Source of the DNA: an uncultured Prevotellaceae bacterium
GTDB lineage: Bacteria; Bacteroidota; Bacteroidia; Bacteroidales; Bacteroidaceae
Assembly (NCBI GenBank): GCA_902786665.1
Contig: CADADN010000062.1
Location: 1-51,718 of the forward strand
Reading direction: 5' to 3'
Length of the DNA: 51,718 nt
Shown here: positions 7,934-17,567 of the stretch, piece by piece
How positions within the stretch are numbered: the first letter of the stretch is position 1
How the letters are laid out: every line of letters starts with the position of its first letter
Notes under the pieces: model-generated
What the model saw: only the letters and a program-made list of their open reading frames with translations
Database searches by the model: none
What the model was told of the DNA's origin: nothing
Made by a program: the position numbers and the translations under genes

Positions 7934-9391
7934 ATGGAAAATACAGAACTGACCCCCAAATGCGTTTTCAGTCAATTCGCAAAAATCAACGCCATTCCCC
8001 GTCCGTCCAAGCATGAGGAACGGATGATTGCATACCTCAAGGAGTTTGGCAAGTCACATGGTCTGGAGACGAAAGTCGACGAGACGGGCAACGTGCTCAT
8101 CTGCAAGCCCGCCACCCCTGGTTATGAGGACCGCGCCAAAGTGGTGCTTCAAAGCCACATGGACATGGTTTGCGAGCGCCTCGTCGACGTGGAAATCGAC
8201 TTCCTGAACGACCCCATACAGACCTATGTTGACGGTGAGTGGCTGAAGGCCAAGGGCACCACCCTGGGTGCCGACGATGGTATCGGCGTGGCCATTGAGT
8301 TGGCCCTGCTCGAGAGCGACGATATTGCCCATGGCCCCATCGAATGTCTGTTCACCGTCGACGAGGAGACCGGGCTCACCGGCGCTTTCGGCCTGCAATC
8401 CGGTTTTATGACCGGCGACATGCTCATCAACCTCGACTCGGAAGACGAGGGCCAGATCTTTGTATCGTGCGCTGGTGGCATCAATACCGCCGCCCGTTTC
8501 CATTTCACCCGCGAAGAGGCTCCCGCTGACCTGTTCTTCATCAAGGCCTCACTGAAAGGCCTGAACGGCGGTCATTCGGGCGACGACATCAACAAGAAAC
8601 GCGCCAACGCCATCAAGATTCTCGCCCGGTTCCTCTACACCGTACAGGAGAAATGGGGCTTGCGTCTTGCCGAGTTCCATTCTGGAAAGGTGCACAATGC
8701 CATTCCACGCGATGGATGGGTATTGTTTGGCGTTCCTTTCGACAAGAAAGAAGATGTGCGTGCCGAGTGGAACATCTTCACCAGTCAGGTGGAAGAGGAA
8801 TTCCACGTGACAGAGCACGACATGGTATTTGAGATGGAGAGTGCCGATGCCGCTCCCGTACTTCCTGCCGACGCCTCTGTCCGTGTGGTGCAGGCCCTTC
8901 AGGCCCTCGACAATGGCGTGATGGCCATGTGCCAGGACGAGGAAATCGCCTGGCTCGTGGAAACCAGCAGCAATGTGGCCAGCGTGCATTCGTCGGCCGA
9001 CGGTTTGGAAGTAGTGACCAGCCAGCGCTCGAACGTGATGAGCAACTTGCGCAACATGGCCAACACGGTGAAGGCCCTCTTCCAACTTGCAGGAGCCGAA
9101 GTGGAGCAAGGCGACGGCTATCCCGCCTGGAAGATGAACCCCAACAGCAAACTGACAAAGATTGTGGTGGAGACCTACAAGAAACTGTTTGGCAAAGACC
9201 CGAAAGTGCTGGGCATCCACGCCGGACTGGAGTGCGGATTGTTCTCAGAGCGCTATCCCAACATGGACATGGTGTCGTTTGGACCTACCCTTCGTGGCGT
9301 GCACTCCCCCGACGAGCGCCTGCACATTCCTACCGTGCAAATGGTTTGGGACCATCTCATCGAGATTCTGAGAAACATCCCCAAGGCATAG
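7934..9391 (+). CDS. pepD: Aminoacyl-histidine dipeptidase (cytosol non-specific dipeptidase, M20C)
   Basis: A 485-residue cytoplasmic zinc peptidase that splits dipeptides. Family site residues are visible: His75 and Asp77 in QSHMDMV, Asp114-Asp115 in TLGADDGIG, Glu144-Glu145 in VDEETGLTG, and GGHSGDDINKKRANA in the lid domain. Length and order match PepD. It has no signal peptide. It is monocistronic: a strong intrinsic terminator follows 20 bp downstream. Confidence 0.93.
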   Translation: MENTELTPKCVFSQFAKINAIPRPSKHEERMIAYLKEFGKSHGLETKVDETGNVLICKPATPGYEDRAKVVLQSHMDMVCERLVDVEIDFLNDPIQTYVDGEWLKAKGTTLGADDGIGVAIELALLESDDIAHGPIECLFTVDEETGLTGAFGLQSGFMTGDMLINLDSEDEGQIFVSCAGGINTAARFHFTREEAPADLFFIKASLKGLNGGHSGDDINKKRANAIKILARFLYTVQEKWGLRLAEFHSGKVHNAIPRDGWVLFGVPFDKKEDVRAEWNIFTSQVEEEFHVTEHDMVFEMESADAAPVLPADASVRVVQALQALDNGVMAMCQDEEIAWLVETSSNVASVHSSADGLEVVTSQRSNVMSNLRNMANTVKALFQLAGAEVEQGDGYPAWKMNPNSKLTKIVVETYKKLFGKDPKVLGIHAGLECGLFSERYPNMDMVSFGPTLRGVHSPDERLHIPTVQMVWDHLIEILRNIPKA

Positions 9392-9411
9392 TGGCTGTTT
9401 CGGCATAGACC

Positions 9412-9455
9412 AAGCCCCATGTCACAGGCTGACTGCGACATGGGGCTTTTCTTAT
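9412..9455 (+). terminator. Rho-independent terminator of pepD
   Basis: AAGCCCCATGTC (9412-9423) pairs with GACATGGGGCTT (9437-9448), then TTTTCTT follows. GC-rich 12-bp stem, 13-nt loop. Confidence 0.88.
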
Positions 9456-9930
9456 AGCCATAAAATAGCCCCAGAGCATAGTATCACTACAAACTCGGGG
9501 GCGTACCTTATTAAAACTACCTATTGAATTTATTGTTGTCACATATTCATTTTCCTATCAACTGGTGTTACGCCCAGCACTGCCAGGCATGTTCTCAGAA
9601 CATGTGGAGAATGAAGGTATCGACTCTAAAAATAAGATGGGGGCATTCACCAATATCAAAAATAGACTCTATATGCCCACATTTCCACAATCGATGCAAA
9701 TTTACACATTTCTTCTGAAACGACGCAAGAAAATAACAAAAAAAATCATTTTTTAATTTTATTAGGGAGTTTTTTCGTGTTTTTCAACTTCTGTCACCTT
9801 TTTCCACGACAAGACCATCTTGGATGGCATACCATATTCTCACATTTCGTCATCATCAAAAGGTAAATTTGGCACAATCTTTGCAAGTTGATTGACGGAA
9901 AATAGCAAAAACAACATAAAATCAAGGATT
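9456..9930. other. Intergenic region between pepD and htpG, no gene seen
   Basis: About 475 bp, increasingly AT-rich towards htpG. Two overlapping short frames (9524-9756) lack a start context and family resemblance and are not called. A TTTGGCACAATCTTTG stretch (9868-9883) has a one-mismatch -7 box (AATCTTTG at 9876) and may be the htpG promoter, but no matching -33 is spaced correctly. Confidence 0.4.
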
Positions 9931-11985
9931 ATGCAAAAAGGAAACATTGGGGTTACCACAGAGAACATCTTCCCCGTCATCAAAAAGTTTCTCTACAGCG
10001 ACCATGAGATATTCCTCAGAGAGATGGTTTCGAATGCAGTCGATGCCACCCAGAAACTGAAGACTCTTGCCGAACGTGGTGAGTTCAAGGGCGACATGGG
10101 CGACCTGACCATCAACATCAACCTCGATGCCGAGAAAGGCACGCTGACCATCAGCGACCATGGTATCGGCATGACAGCTGAGGAGATAGACAAGTATATC
10201 AACCAAATCGCCTTCTCGGGCGTGAACGACTTCCTCGACAAATACAAGGACAACGCCAACGCCATCATCGGCCACTTCGGACTTGGTTTCTACAGTGCCT
10301 TCATGGTGAGCAAGAAAGTGGAGATCGTGACCCGCAGCTACCGCGACGATGCCCAGGCCGTGAAATGGACCTGCGATGGCAGTCCGGCCTACGAAATCGA
10401 GGAGGTGGAGAAAGCCGACCGCGGCAGCGACATCATTCTTTACATCGACGACGACTGCAAGGAATTTTTGGAGAAAAACCGCATCGAGACGCTGTTGAAC
10501 AAGTATTGCAAGTTCATGTCCGTACCTCTGGCCTTCGGCAAGAAGAGCGAATGGAAAGACGGCAAGATGGTGGACACCGACGAGCCCAACATCATCAACG
10601 ACACCGACCCCATGTGGGCCAAGACCCCGAGCACGCTGAAAGACGAGGACTACACCAAGTTCTACCACACGCTCTATCCGATGCAGGACGACCCCTTGTT
10701 CTGGATTCACCTCAATGTGGAGTTCCCCTTCCACCTCACCGGAATTCTCTATTTCCCCCGCGTGAAGTCGAACATCGACCTGCAACGCAACAAGATACAG
10801 CTCTACTGCAACCAGGTGTTCGTCACCGACCAGGTGGAAGGCATCGTGCCCGAATTCCTCACCCTACTGCATGGCGTCATCGACTCTCCCGACATTCCTC
10901 TCAACGTAAGCCGTTCCTATCTGCAGAGCGATGCCAACGTGAAGAAGATATCCAACTACATCTCCAAGAAAGTGGCCGACCGTCTGAAGAGCATCTTCAA
11001 GGACGACAGGAAAGACTACGAGCAGAAGTGGGACGACCTGAAGATTTTCATCCATTATGGCATGCTCTCGCAGGAAGACTTCTACGACCGCGCCAAGGAG
11101 TTCGCCCTTCTGAAAGACGTAGAGGGCAAGTATTATACCTATGAGGAGTATCAGACACTCATCAAGGACAACCAGACCGACAAGGATGGCACCACTATTT
11201 ATCTCTATGCCAACGACAAGGAGAACCAATACAGCTACATCGAGGCTTGCAAGGAGAAGGGTTACAATGTGCTCCTGCTCGACGGCGACCTCGACGTGCC
11301 CATGGTGTCGATGCTTGAGCAGAAATTCGAGAAGAGCCGCTTCACCCGTGTGGATGGCGACACGATCGACCGTCTGATTGTGAAGGAAGACAAGAAGGAG
11401 AGCGAGTTGACGAAGGAAGAGAGTGACAATTTGTCAGAAGCCTTCAAGTCGCAACTGCCCAACATCGACAAGACCAACTTCTTCGTGGAGGTACAGTCGA
11501 TGGGCGAATCTACCCAACCCGTGGTTATCACCCAGAGTGAGTATATGCGCCGAATGAAGGACATCAGCCGTTACCAGAGTGGCATGGCCTTCTATGGTGA
11601 GATGCCCGACAGCTACAGCATGGTGCTCAACTCCGACCATCCCATCATCAAACGTGTGCTCGATGAGACCACCGGTGCCACAAAAGACGCCCTGAAGCCC
11701 ATCTTGGCCGAGATCAAGGGCCAGGAGGCCCGTCTGGCCGTCCTTCGCCAGGAGCAGAACAAGAAAAAGCCCGAGGAGGTGACCCAGGAGGAGAAAGACG
11801 ACATGGCCGCCACCGAAAAGGCCATCAACGAGCAGAAAGCAAAGAAGACAGAGATTATCACCGACTGCGCCAAGGGCAACGCTGTTATCCACCAACTCAT
11901 CGACCTTGCCCTGCTTCAGAACGGTATGCTGAAAGGAGCAGCCCTCTCTGCTTTCCTGAAGCGCTCGGTGGATTTGATCAAATAA
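9931..11985 (+). CDS. htpG: Molecular chaperone HtpG (Hsp90)
   Basis: A 684-residue cytoplasmic ATP-dependent chaperone. The GHKL ATPase motifs are visible: EMVSNAVDATQKLK (Asn/Asp of motif I), ISDHGIGMTAEEI, and GHFGLGFYSAFMV. The middle domain contains LNVSRSYLQSD with the catalytic Arg. The C-terminal part has an acidic/basic coiled insert (QEEKDDMAATEKAINEQ) that makes it longer than E. coli HtpG, as is usual in Bacteroidetes. ATG at 9931 (MQKGNIGVTTENIF) is preferred over an upstream in-frame ATG because homologues start with this block. Confidence 0.95.
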   Translation: MQKGNIGVTTENIFPVIKKFLYSDHEIFLREMVSNAVDATQKLKTLAERGEFKGDMGDLTININLDAEKGTLTISDHGIGMTAEEIDKYINQIAFSGVNDFLDKYKDNANAIIGHFGLGFYSAFMVSKKVEIVTRSYRDDAQAVKWTCDGSPAYEIEEVEKADRGSDIILYIDDDCKEFLEKNRIETLLNKYCKFMSVPLAFGKKSEWKDGKMVDTDEPNIINDTDPMWAKTPSTLKDEDYTKFYHTLYPMQDDPLFWIHLNVEFPFHLTGILYFPRVKSNIDLQRNKIQLYCNQVFVTDQVEGIVPEFLTLLHGVIDSPDIPLNVSRSYLQSDANVKKISNYISKKVADRLKSIFKDDRKDYEQKWDDLKIFIHYGMLSQEDFYDRAKEFALLKDVEGKYYTYEEYQTLIKDNQTDKDGTTIYLYANDKENQYSYIEACKEKGYNVLLLDGDLDVPMVSMLEQKFEKSRFTRVDGDTIDRLIVKEDKKESELTKEESDNLSEAFKSQLPNIDKTNFFVEVQSMGESTQPVVITQSEYMRRMKDISRYQSGMAFYGEMPDSYSMVLNSDHPIIKRVLDETTGATKDALKPILAEIKGQEARLAVLRQEQNKKKPEEVTQEEKDDMAATEKAINEQKAKKTEIITDCAKGNAVIHQLIDLALLQNGMLKGAALSAFLKRSVDLIK

Positions 11986-12010
11986 TCATCTCACCAATAT
12001 CCATATTGCG

Positions 12011-12048
12011 AATCCGGTCACGACACGACGTCGTGCCCGGATTTTTTT
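12011..12048 (+). terminator. Rho-independent terminator of htpG
   Basis: AATCCGG then CACGAC (12011-12024) pair with GTCGTG then CCGGATT (about 12030-12043), one internal mismatch, 5-nt loop, followed by TTTTTCTTT. Confidence 0.88.
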
Positions 12049-12144
12049 CTTTCGTCACGACCTGTTCGGCTTATTGGAAAAGGACGATAGCGTGAATATC
12101 AGGCATATTCCAGCAAAAAAAGACAAAATCGCAGATAATAGGTA

Positions 12145-12175
12145 TTGTGGATATTCAGCAAATTAGGTAATTTTG
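12145..12175 (+). promoter_or_regulatory. Promoter of the ZIP transporter gene
   Basis: TTG (12145-12147), 20-nt spacer, TAATTTTG (12168-12175). The leader before the ATG at 12227... is about 50 nt. No obvious metal-regulator palindrome is seen next to it. Confidence 0.6.
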
Positions 12176-12226
12176 CCAACCGTAACGACAAGGGCATCGA
12201 TTGTCCTTCAACACCTTATTTAAAAT

Positions 12227-13012
12227 TTGACAATGGAAACAATAGGAATAGGGTTGCTCATCCCCATGATGGGCATCGTTCTGGGTTCCAGTCTCGTCTT
12301 CTTCACGCAGAAAGAGATGACCGGACTGCTTCAGAAAACTCTTCTGGGATTTGCTGCCGGCGTGATGGTGTCGGCCTCATTCTGGTCGCTGCTGCTGCCA
12401 TCGATGGAGATGAACGAGGGTGCGGGCTCATGGTCGGTATTACCCACGGCAGGCGGTTTTCTGGTGGGAATGGGATTTCTCCTTTTGCTTGACATGCTGA
12501 CCCCTCACCTACACCTTAACGCCAACCAACCCGAAGGACCACAGGCCCATCTCTCACGCACCACAATGCTGATGCTGGCAGTGACCCTCCATCACATCCC
12601 CGAGGGCATGGCCATCGGCGTGGTGCTTGCCGGAGCCCTGCAAGGAGATGCCGACATCTCGCTGACGAGCGCACTCATCGTGTCGCTCGGCATGGCCATA
12701 CAGAACATCCCCGAGGGCGCCATCGTCTCCGTGCCGATGCATGCCGACGGCCACACGCGCACAAGGTCATTCCTTTTGGGCTGTCTGAGCGGACTCGCCC
12801 AACCCCTCGGTGCCGTGATTGTTTTGCTTCTCGCCTCCTTATTCGTCCCCCTTCTGCCCTGGTTGCTGGCTTTTGCCGCAGGCGCCATGATCTATGTGGT
12901 GATAGAGGAACTGATACCCGAGGCGTCGAGTGGACAGCATACCAACCTGAGCACCATTGGCTTTACCCTTGGCTTTGTGATGATGATGGTGCTCGACGTG
13001 GTGTTGGGATAA
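12227..13012 (+). CDS. ZIP-family divalent metal (zinc) transporter, ZupT-like
   Basis: A 261-residue inner-membrane protein with about eight hydrophobic segments. The two metal-binding helices carry the ZIP signatures LHHIPEGMAIGV (His120, His121, Glu124) and IQNIPEGAIVSVP (Asn158, Glu161), which match ZupT/GufA-type transporters that import Zn2+ and other divalent cations. The loop between segments 3 and 4 is rich in His and Asn (HLHLNANQ), as in many ZIPs. It is a single gene with its own promoter and a shared terminator with the convergent nqr operon. Confidence 0.9.
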   Translation: MTMETIGIGLLIPMMGIVLGSSLVFFTQKEMTGLLQKTLLGFAAGVMVSASFWSLLLPSMEMNEGAGSWSVLPTAGGFLVGMGFLLLLDMLTPHLHLNANQPEGPQAHLSRTTMLMLAVTLHHIPEGMAIGVVLAGALQGDADISLTSALIVSLGMAIQNIPEGAIVSVPMHADGHTRTRSFLLGCLSGLAQPLGAVIVLLLASLFVPLLPWLLAFAAGAMIYVVIEELIPEASSGQHTNLSTIGFTLGFVMMMVLDVVLG

Positions 13013-13038
13013 ACCTGGCGTCCCATCCGAAAACGAAA

Positions 13039-13068
13039 CGTGCGGCACCAACTTGTTGATGCCGCACG
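13039..13068. terminator. Bidirectional terminator between the ZIP gene and the nqr operon
   Basis: CGTGCGGCA (13039-13047) pairs with TGCCGCACG (13060-13068) around a 12-nt loop. On the minus strand it is followed by TTTCGTTTTC, 20 bp after nqrF, so it best serves the nqr transcript. Confidence 0.8.
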
Positions 13069-13087
13069 AATTGTATTGGTCAGGATG

Positions 13088-14362
13088 TTATCCGAAGTTG
13101 TCGAACATGATGCTTTCGGGGTCTACGCCCAGGGAGTCGAGCATGCCCTGAACAGCCTTCGACATGGGGCCAGGACCACACATGTAGTATTCGATATCCT
13201 CAGGAGCCTCATGGTCTTTGAGGTATGTCTCATACATCACCTGATGCACGAATCCCGCAGTGTATTTCACACCAGCCTCATCGGCTGCGGGGTCGGGTCT
13301 GTCGAGTGCGAGGTGGAAGTGGAAGTTGGGGAACTCCTTCTCCAGTTCAAGGAAGTCGTCGACGAAGAAGGCCTCCACCAGTGCCCTTGCGCCATAGAAG
13401 AAGTGCATCTCACGGTCGCGGGTGTTGAGGGTCTTGGTCATGTGCATGATCTGTGCACGCAATGGAGCCATACCGGCGCCACCGCCCACCCATATCATCT
13501 CTTTCTTGGAGTCGAAGATAGGATGGAAATCGCCATAAGGACCACTCATAATCACCTTGTCGCCCGGTTTGCGTGAGAAGATGTAGGAGGATGCAATACC
13601 CGTGGGCACATCCTGGAATCCCACTTCGGGTTTGGGTTTGAACGGAGTGGTGGCGATACGGACGGTAAGGGTGATGCGGTCGCCCTCGGCAGGATAGTTG
13701 GCCATAGAGTAGGCACGGATGGTATCCTCGGGGTTGTGCGCCTTCAGCGAGAAGATATTGAACTTCTCCCACGACGAGATATAGTCGGGGCCGATATCGT
13801 CCTTGTCGAAGTCCTTGTCGTAGTCGATGCAGTCGTAGGCAGGAATCTTGATCTGCGCATACGAGCCCGGGATGAAGTCCATGTGCTCTCCCGGAGGAAG
13901 GGCGACGATGAACTCCTTGATGAACGACGACACGTTCTTGTTAGAGATGACGGTGCACTCCCATTCCTTCACGCCGAGCACGCTCTCGGGCACCTTGATC
14001 TTGAGGTCGCCCTTCACCTTGCACTGGCATCCGAGGCGCCAGTGGTCCTTGATCTCCTTACGGGTGAAGTGGGGCTTCTCGGAGTCGAGGATCTCTCCCC
14101 CACCCTCGAGCACCTGCACCTTGCACTGTCCGCACGAAGCCTTTCCGCCACATGCCGAGGGAAGGAAGATGCCGTTCTCATTGAGCGTGGTCATCAGGCT
14201 GCTGCCCTGTGCCACGGAGATGGTCTTGTCGCCATTGATCAGGATATTGACATTGCCGCTGGGCGAGAGGTATTTCTTCGCCACGAGCAGCAGGATTACC
14301 AAAAGGAGAATTGTTACGAGAAACACTCCTATACTTGCGATAATAAACTGTCCCATATTCAA
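13088..14362 (-). CDS. nqrF: Na+-translocating NADH:quinone reductase subunit F
   Basis: A 424-residue entry subunit that takes electrons from NADH. An N-terminal membrane helix (residues 5-28) is followed by a 2Fe-2S ferredoxin domain with Cys71, Cys77, Cys80 and Cys112 (SACGGKASCGQC, then GCQC), then an FAD domain (RAYSMANYPAEG) and an NADH domain (MIWVGGGAGMAPLRAQI). Order and length equal NqrF of other species. It is the last gene of nqrABCDEF and is followed by a terminator. Confidence 0.96.
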   Translation of the reverse strand: MNMGQFIIASIGVFLVTILLLVILLLVAKKYLSPSGNVNILINGDKTISVAQGSSLMTTLNENGIFLPSACGGKASCGQCKVQVLEGGGEILDSEKPHFTRKEIKDHWRLGCQCKVKGDLKIKVPESVLGVKEWECTVISNKNVSSFIKEFIVALPPGEHMDFIPGSYAQIKIPAYDCIDYDKDFDKDDIGPDYISSWEKFNIFSLKAHNPEDTIRAYSMANYPAEGDRITLTVRIATTPFKPKPEVGFQDVPTGIASSYIFSRKPGDKVIMSGPYGDFHPIFDSKKEMIWVGGGAGMAPLRAQIMHMTKTLNTRDREMHFFYGARALVEAFFVDDFLELEKEFPNFHFHLALDRPDPAADEAGVKYTAGFVHQVMYETYLKDHEAPEDIEYYMCGPGPMSKAVQGMLDSLGVDPESIMFDNFG

Positions 14363-14374
14363 ACCTCCTTTTGA

Positions 14375-15001
14375 TTAGATGTTAAGTCCCGAGAAGCACA
14401 TCATGGCCATAGCCATCAGACCCACGGTGATGAAAGTGATACCCAGTCCCTTGAGAGGTTCTGGTACGTCGCTGTACTGCATCTTCTCGCGGATGGCACC
14501 CATAGCCACGATGGCCAGCGTCCAGCCGATACCACTACCCAGAGCGTAGACGAGCGCATCGACGATGCTGCCGATGTACTGCGAGTTGGACGGGTCGAGA
14601 TTGATGCGCTGCTGCATGAAGAGCGACGCTCCCATGATGGCACAGTTGACGGCAATGAGCGGCAGGAAGATACCCAGTGCGGCATAGAGTGATGGGGAGT
14701 ATCTCTCTACGATCATCTCCACAAGCTGCACCATGCCCGCAATGACTGCGATGAAGAGGATGAAACTCAGATAAGAGAGGTCGACGCCCTCTACCAGACA
14801 ATCGGGACCAAGCACTTTGGTCTGAAGGATATAATCCACTGGTACGGTGACAAGGAGCACGAAAGTGACCGCGAGACCGAGTCCTAATGAGGTCTTCACG
14901 TTTTTCGACACGGCGAGGAACGAGCACATGCCGAGGAAGAACGCGAAAATCATGTTGTCGACGAAAATCGACCTGAAGAATAGACTAATCAAGTGATCCA
15001 T
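14375..15001 (-). CDS. nqrE: Na+-translocating NADH:quinone reductase subunit E
   Basis: A 208-residue inner-membrane subunit with six hydrophobic helices, related to NqrD and to RnfA. NqrD and NqrE together bind an iron centre within the membrane in known structures; the conserved Cys in [12 protein letters not shown] and in [10 protein letters not shown] fits this. It starts 2 bp after nqrD stops. Confidence 0.95.
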   Translation of the reverse strand: MDHLISLFFRSIFVDNMIFAFFLGMCSFLAVSKNVKTSLGLGLAVTFVLLVTVPVDYILQTKVLGPDCLVEGVDLSYLSFILFIAVIAGMVQLVEMIVERYSPSLYAALGIFLPLIAVNCAIMGASLFMQQRINLDPSNSQYIGSIVDALVYALGSGIGWTLAIVAMGAIREKMQYSDVPEPLKGLGITFITVGLMAMAMMCFSGLNI

Positions 15002-15003
15002 AA

Positions 15004-15633
15004 TTATTTCTCCTCCTTATAAAAATATGCCCTGTGAACCCAAATCACGCATCCCAGAAGGATGAGTGCCATAGCAGGCATGGTCATCATGCCATTATTA
15101 ATGTAACCAGCGTCGTAAGCAGCCTGCGGGATGAGCTGGAAGCCAAGCAGAGAGCCACGTCCGAGCAGTTCGCGTACGCCGCCCACAATCACGAGGATAA
15201 GCGCGTATCCCAAACCGTTGCCCACGCCATCGAGGAAACTCGGCCAGGGCTTGTTCATCATGGCGAAAGCCTCGAGGCGTCCCATGAGAATACAGTTGGT
15301 GATGATAAGTCCAACATACACAGAGAGTTGAACGCTGACATCATAGACGAATGCCTTCAAAATCTGGCTTACGATGGTAACCAACGCTGCCACCACTACC
15401 AGCTGCACGATGATACGAATGCGGTTGGGGATGGTGTTCCGGAGCAACGAGATGATGACATTGGCGAAAGCCGTGATGACGGTAACGGCAAGTCCCATAA
15501 CGATGGCCGGCTTCAGTTGTGAGGTGACCGCCAATGCCGAACAGATACCCAGCACCTGCACAAGGATGGGGTGATCGAGGTTCAGCGGGTTGGCAAAAGC
15601 CTCCTTGTTTTGTTTTGAAAAGAGTTTGCTCAT
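15004..15633 (-). CDS. nqrD: Na+-translocating NADH:quinone reductase subunit D
   Basis: A 209-residue six-helix membrane subunit, paralogous to NqrE and RnfE. Conserved Cys are in [10 protein letters not shown] and [13 protein letters not shown], as expected for the shared iron site. Gene order nqrC-D-E and the 2-15 bp gaps indicate a single transcript. Confidence 0.95.
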   Translation of the reverse strand: MSKLFSKQNKEAFANPLNLDHPILVQVLGICSALAVTSQLKPAIVMGLAVTVITAFANVIISLLRNTIPNRIRIIVQLVVVAALVTIVSQILKAFVYDVSVQLSVYVGLIITNCILMGRLEAFAMMNKPWPSFLDGVGNGLGYALILVIVGGVRELLGRGSLLGFQLIPQAAYDAGYINNGMMTMPAMALILLGCVIWVHRAYFYKEEK

Positions 15634-15648
15634 ATCTATGTATCTCCT

Positions 15649-16374
15649 TTATTTTTTAGCTTTGAAAAACGCGATATACTTTCCGAGGCCCTCCTTGAGC
15701 ATATCTCTCACACCATTGGAGGTGAGCGTGGCACCAGTGACGGCATCCACCTGGGTGGCTGGATTGCTGACATTCTTCTCCACGGAGAGCGCTATCGAAC
15801 TGTCGTCACCGTCGAAGAGTTTCTTTCCGATGAACTTCTCCTGCCACTCTTTCGAGTCCTTGATCTCGGCACCAAGGCCGGCGGTCTCGCTGTCGTGGTT
15901 GAAATATGCGCCAAACACGGTCTGGCAATCATCGTCAAGGGCAACGTATCCGCTGATCGGTCCCCAGAGTCCCATGCCGTAGACAGGCACCACATACTTG
16001 GTCTTCCCGTCCACCTTGCAGGTGAAGAGCGCCAGTTGGCCGTTCTTGTAGTCGGCCGACCCCAGTTTGAAACCATTGCTTTCGTTGTCTTTTGCCTCAG
16101 AAGCCTTCACCTCGCCATTGTCGGCAATGATATCGTCGGAAATCACCACCTCCTTATATTTGGCAGCGGCAGCCTCGTCGCCAAGTCCACGGATATTGAG
16201 CGAATAGAGAATCTGCTTTTTCTTGTCGAGTGCCACATTGGCATCCTGCCGGGCTTTGAGCGCCTGGAAGACGAAAGCCAGCAAGAACGCCACGACTACG
16301 ACGAGAATGATGGAATAGATGATGGTATATGAATTTGAATTGGTATTCAAACCCTTTTTGCTTTCATTTGCCAT
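15649..16374 (-). CDS. nqrC: Na+-translocating NADH:quinone reductase subunit C (covalent FMN)
   Basis: A 241-residue subunit with one N-terminal membrane helix (about residues 18-38) and a periplasmic FMN-binding domain. The flavinylation motif is TGATLTSNGV with the acceptor Thr216, so an ApbE-type flavin transferase is needed elsewhere in the genome. It sits between nqrB and nqrD with 9- and 15-bp gaps. Confidence 0.95.
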   Translation of the reverse strand: MANESKKGLNTNSNSYTIIYSIILVVVVAFLLAFVFQALKARQDANVALDKKKQILYSLNIRGLGDEAAAAKYKEVVISDDIIADNGEVKASEAKDNESNGFKLGSADYKNGQLALFTCKVDGKTKYVVPVYGMGLWGPISGYVALDDDCQTVFGAYFNHDSETAGLGAEIKDSKEWQEKFIGKKLFDGDDSSIALSVEKNVSNPATQVDAVTGATLTSNGVRDMLKEGLGKYIAFFKAKK

Positions 16375-16383
16375 AGTCTGTAT

Positions 16384-17547
16384 TTATTTATTATGGTTAA
16401 GACGGTTCATGCGGTGTGAGATGTTGCGCTGCACCACACAATAGTCGATGAGCGGAGCGAACATGTTCATGAGCAGGATGGCGAGCATCATACCCTCGGG
16501 GTAGCCTGGGTTCATGACACGGATAATCACCGCCATGGCACCAATCAGCAAGCCATAGATGTATTTACCGCACTCCGTGCGGGCACTTGTCACGGGATCG
16601 GTGGCCATGAACACGGCACCGAAAGCGAAACCACCAAGCACGAGATGCTCATAGAAAGGAATCGGAGTCATGCCAGCGGCCGAGAAGATAAGGGCCATGA
16701 CGGCACCACCCACAAAGACGCTGAACATGGTTTTCCACGAGGCGATGCCGGTGATGAGCAGGATGACCGCTCCGATGGCAATGGCGATGATGCTTGTCTC
16801 GCCGATGGAGCCAGGGATGAAACCGGTGATCATATCGCAGAGCGATGCCGAGACGTCGGCATTCTGTCCCACCTGAGCCAGAGGAGTGGCTGCGGTGAAT
16901 CCATCGGGCAATGTGTTTCCGAGTCCGAAGATCTTGTCGGTGGCAATCCAGACGGTGTCGCCACTCATCTTCTGCGGGTAGGAGAAGAAGAGGAAGGCAC
17001 GTGCCACGAGCGCCACGTTGAAGATATTCATGCCTGTTCCGCCGAAAATCTCCTTGGCGAAGATCACTGCGAAGGCGCAGGCGATGGCAAGAATCCACAG
17101 TGGGCATCCCACGGGCACGATCAGCGGAATGATGATACCCGACACGAGATATCCCTCCTGGATTTCCTCACCTTTCCACTGAGCCCAGATGAACTCGATG
17201 CCCAGACCTACGATATAGCTGACGAGGATTTTGGGCAAAACGGCAAGGAATCCATAGAAGAAAATGGAGAAGAACCCCGCCTCCTGCAAGGTTCCCGCAG
17301 CCAAATAATTCTGATAGCCCACGTTATACATACCGAAGAGCAGAGCCGGCATGAGCGCTATCACCACCATGCTCATGATGCGTTTCGAGTCGATGGCGTC
17401 GTGAATGTGCGCACCGCTCTTGGCCGTGGTGTTGGGCACATAGAGGAACGTCTCGAAGCCGTCGAACACGCTCTTGAAAGCATGGAGTTTTCCACCTTCC
17501 TCAAAGGAAGGCTTTATTTTATTGAGATAACTTCTTAATGACATCAT
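16384..17547 (-). CDS. nqrB: Na+-translocating NADH:quinone reductase subunit B (covalent FMN)
   Basis: A 387-residue polytopic inner-membrane subunit (about ten helices), related to RnfD. The covalent FMN site is seen in DGFTAATPLAQV with Thr221 as probable acceptor; the motif reads TAAT where V. cholerae-type proteins have SGAT. It carries a major part of the sodium path. The GCPLWILAIACAFAVIFAKE helix and the ATDPVTSARTE block are typical. Gap to nqrA is 20 bp. Confidence 0.95.
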   Translation of the reverse strand: MMSLRSYLNKIKPSFEEGGKLHAFKSVFDGFETFLYVPNTTAKSGAHIHDAIDSKRIMSMVVIALMPALLFGMYNVGYQNYLAAGTLQEAGFFSIFFYGFLAVLPKILVSYIVGLGIEFIWAQWKGEEIQEGYLVSGIIIPLIVPVGCPLWILAIACAFAVIFAKEIFGGTGMNIFNVALVARAFLFFSYPQKMSGDTVWIATDKIFGLGNTLPDGFTAATPLAQVGQNADVSASLCDMITGFIPGSIGETSIIAIAIGAVILLITGIASWKTMFSVFVGGAVMALIFSAAGMTPIPFYEHLVLGGFAFGAVFMATDPVTSARTECGKYIYGLLIGAMAVIIRVMNPGYPEGMMLAILLMNMFAPLIDYCVVQRNISHRMNRLNHNK

Positions 17548-17567
17548 CTTATAGCTTTAGTTGAGAT

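Noticed and set aside
9524-9756. Two overlapping small frames between pepD and htpG
   Set aside because: No ribosome-binding context, no family resemblance, and AT-rich sequence typical of an upstream region.
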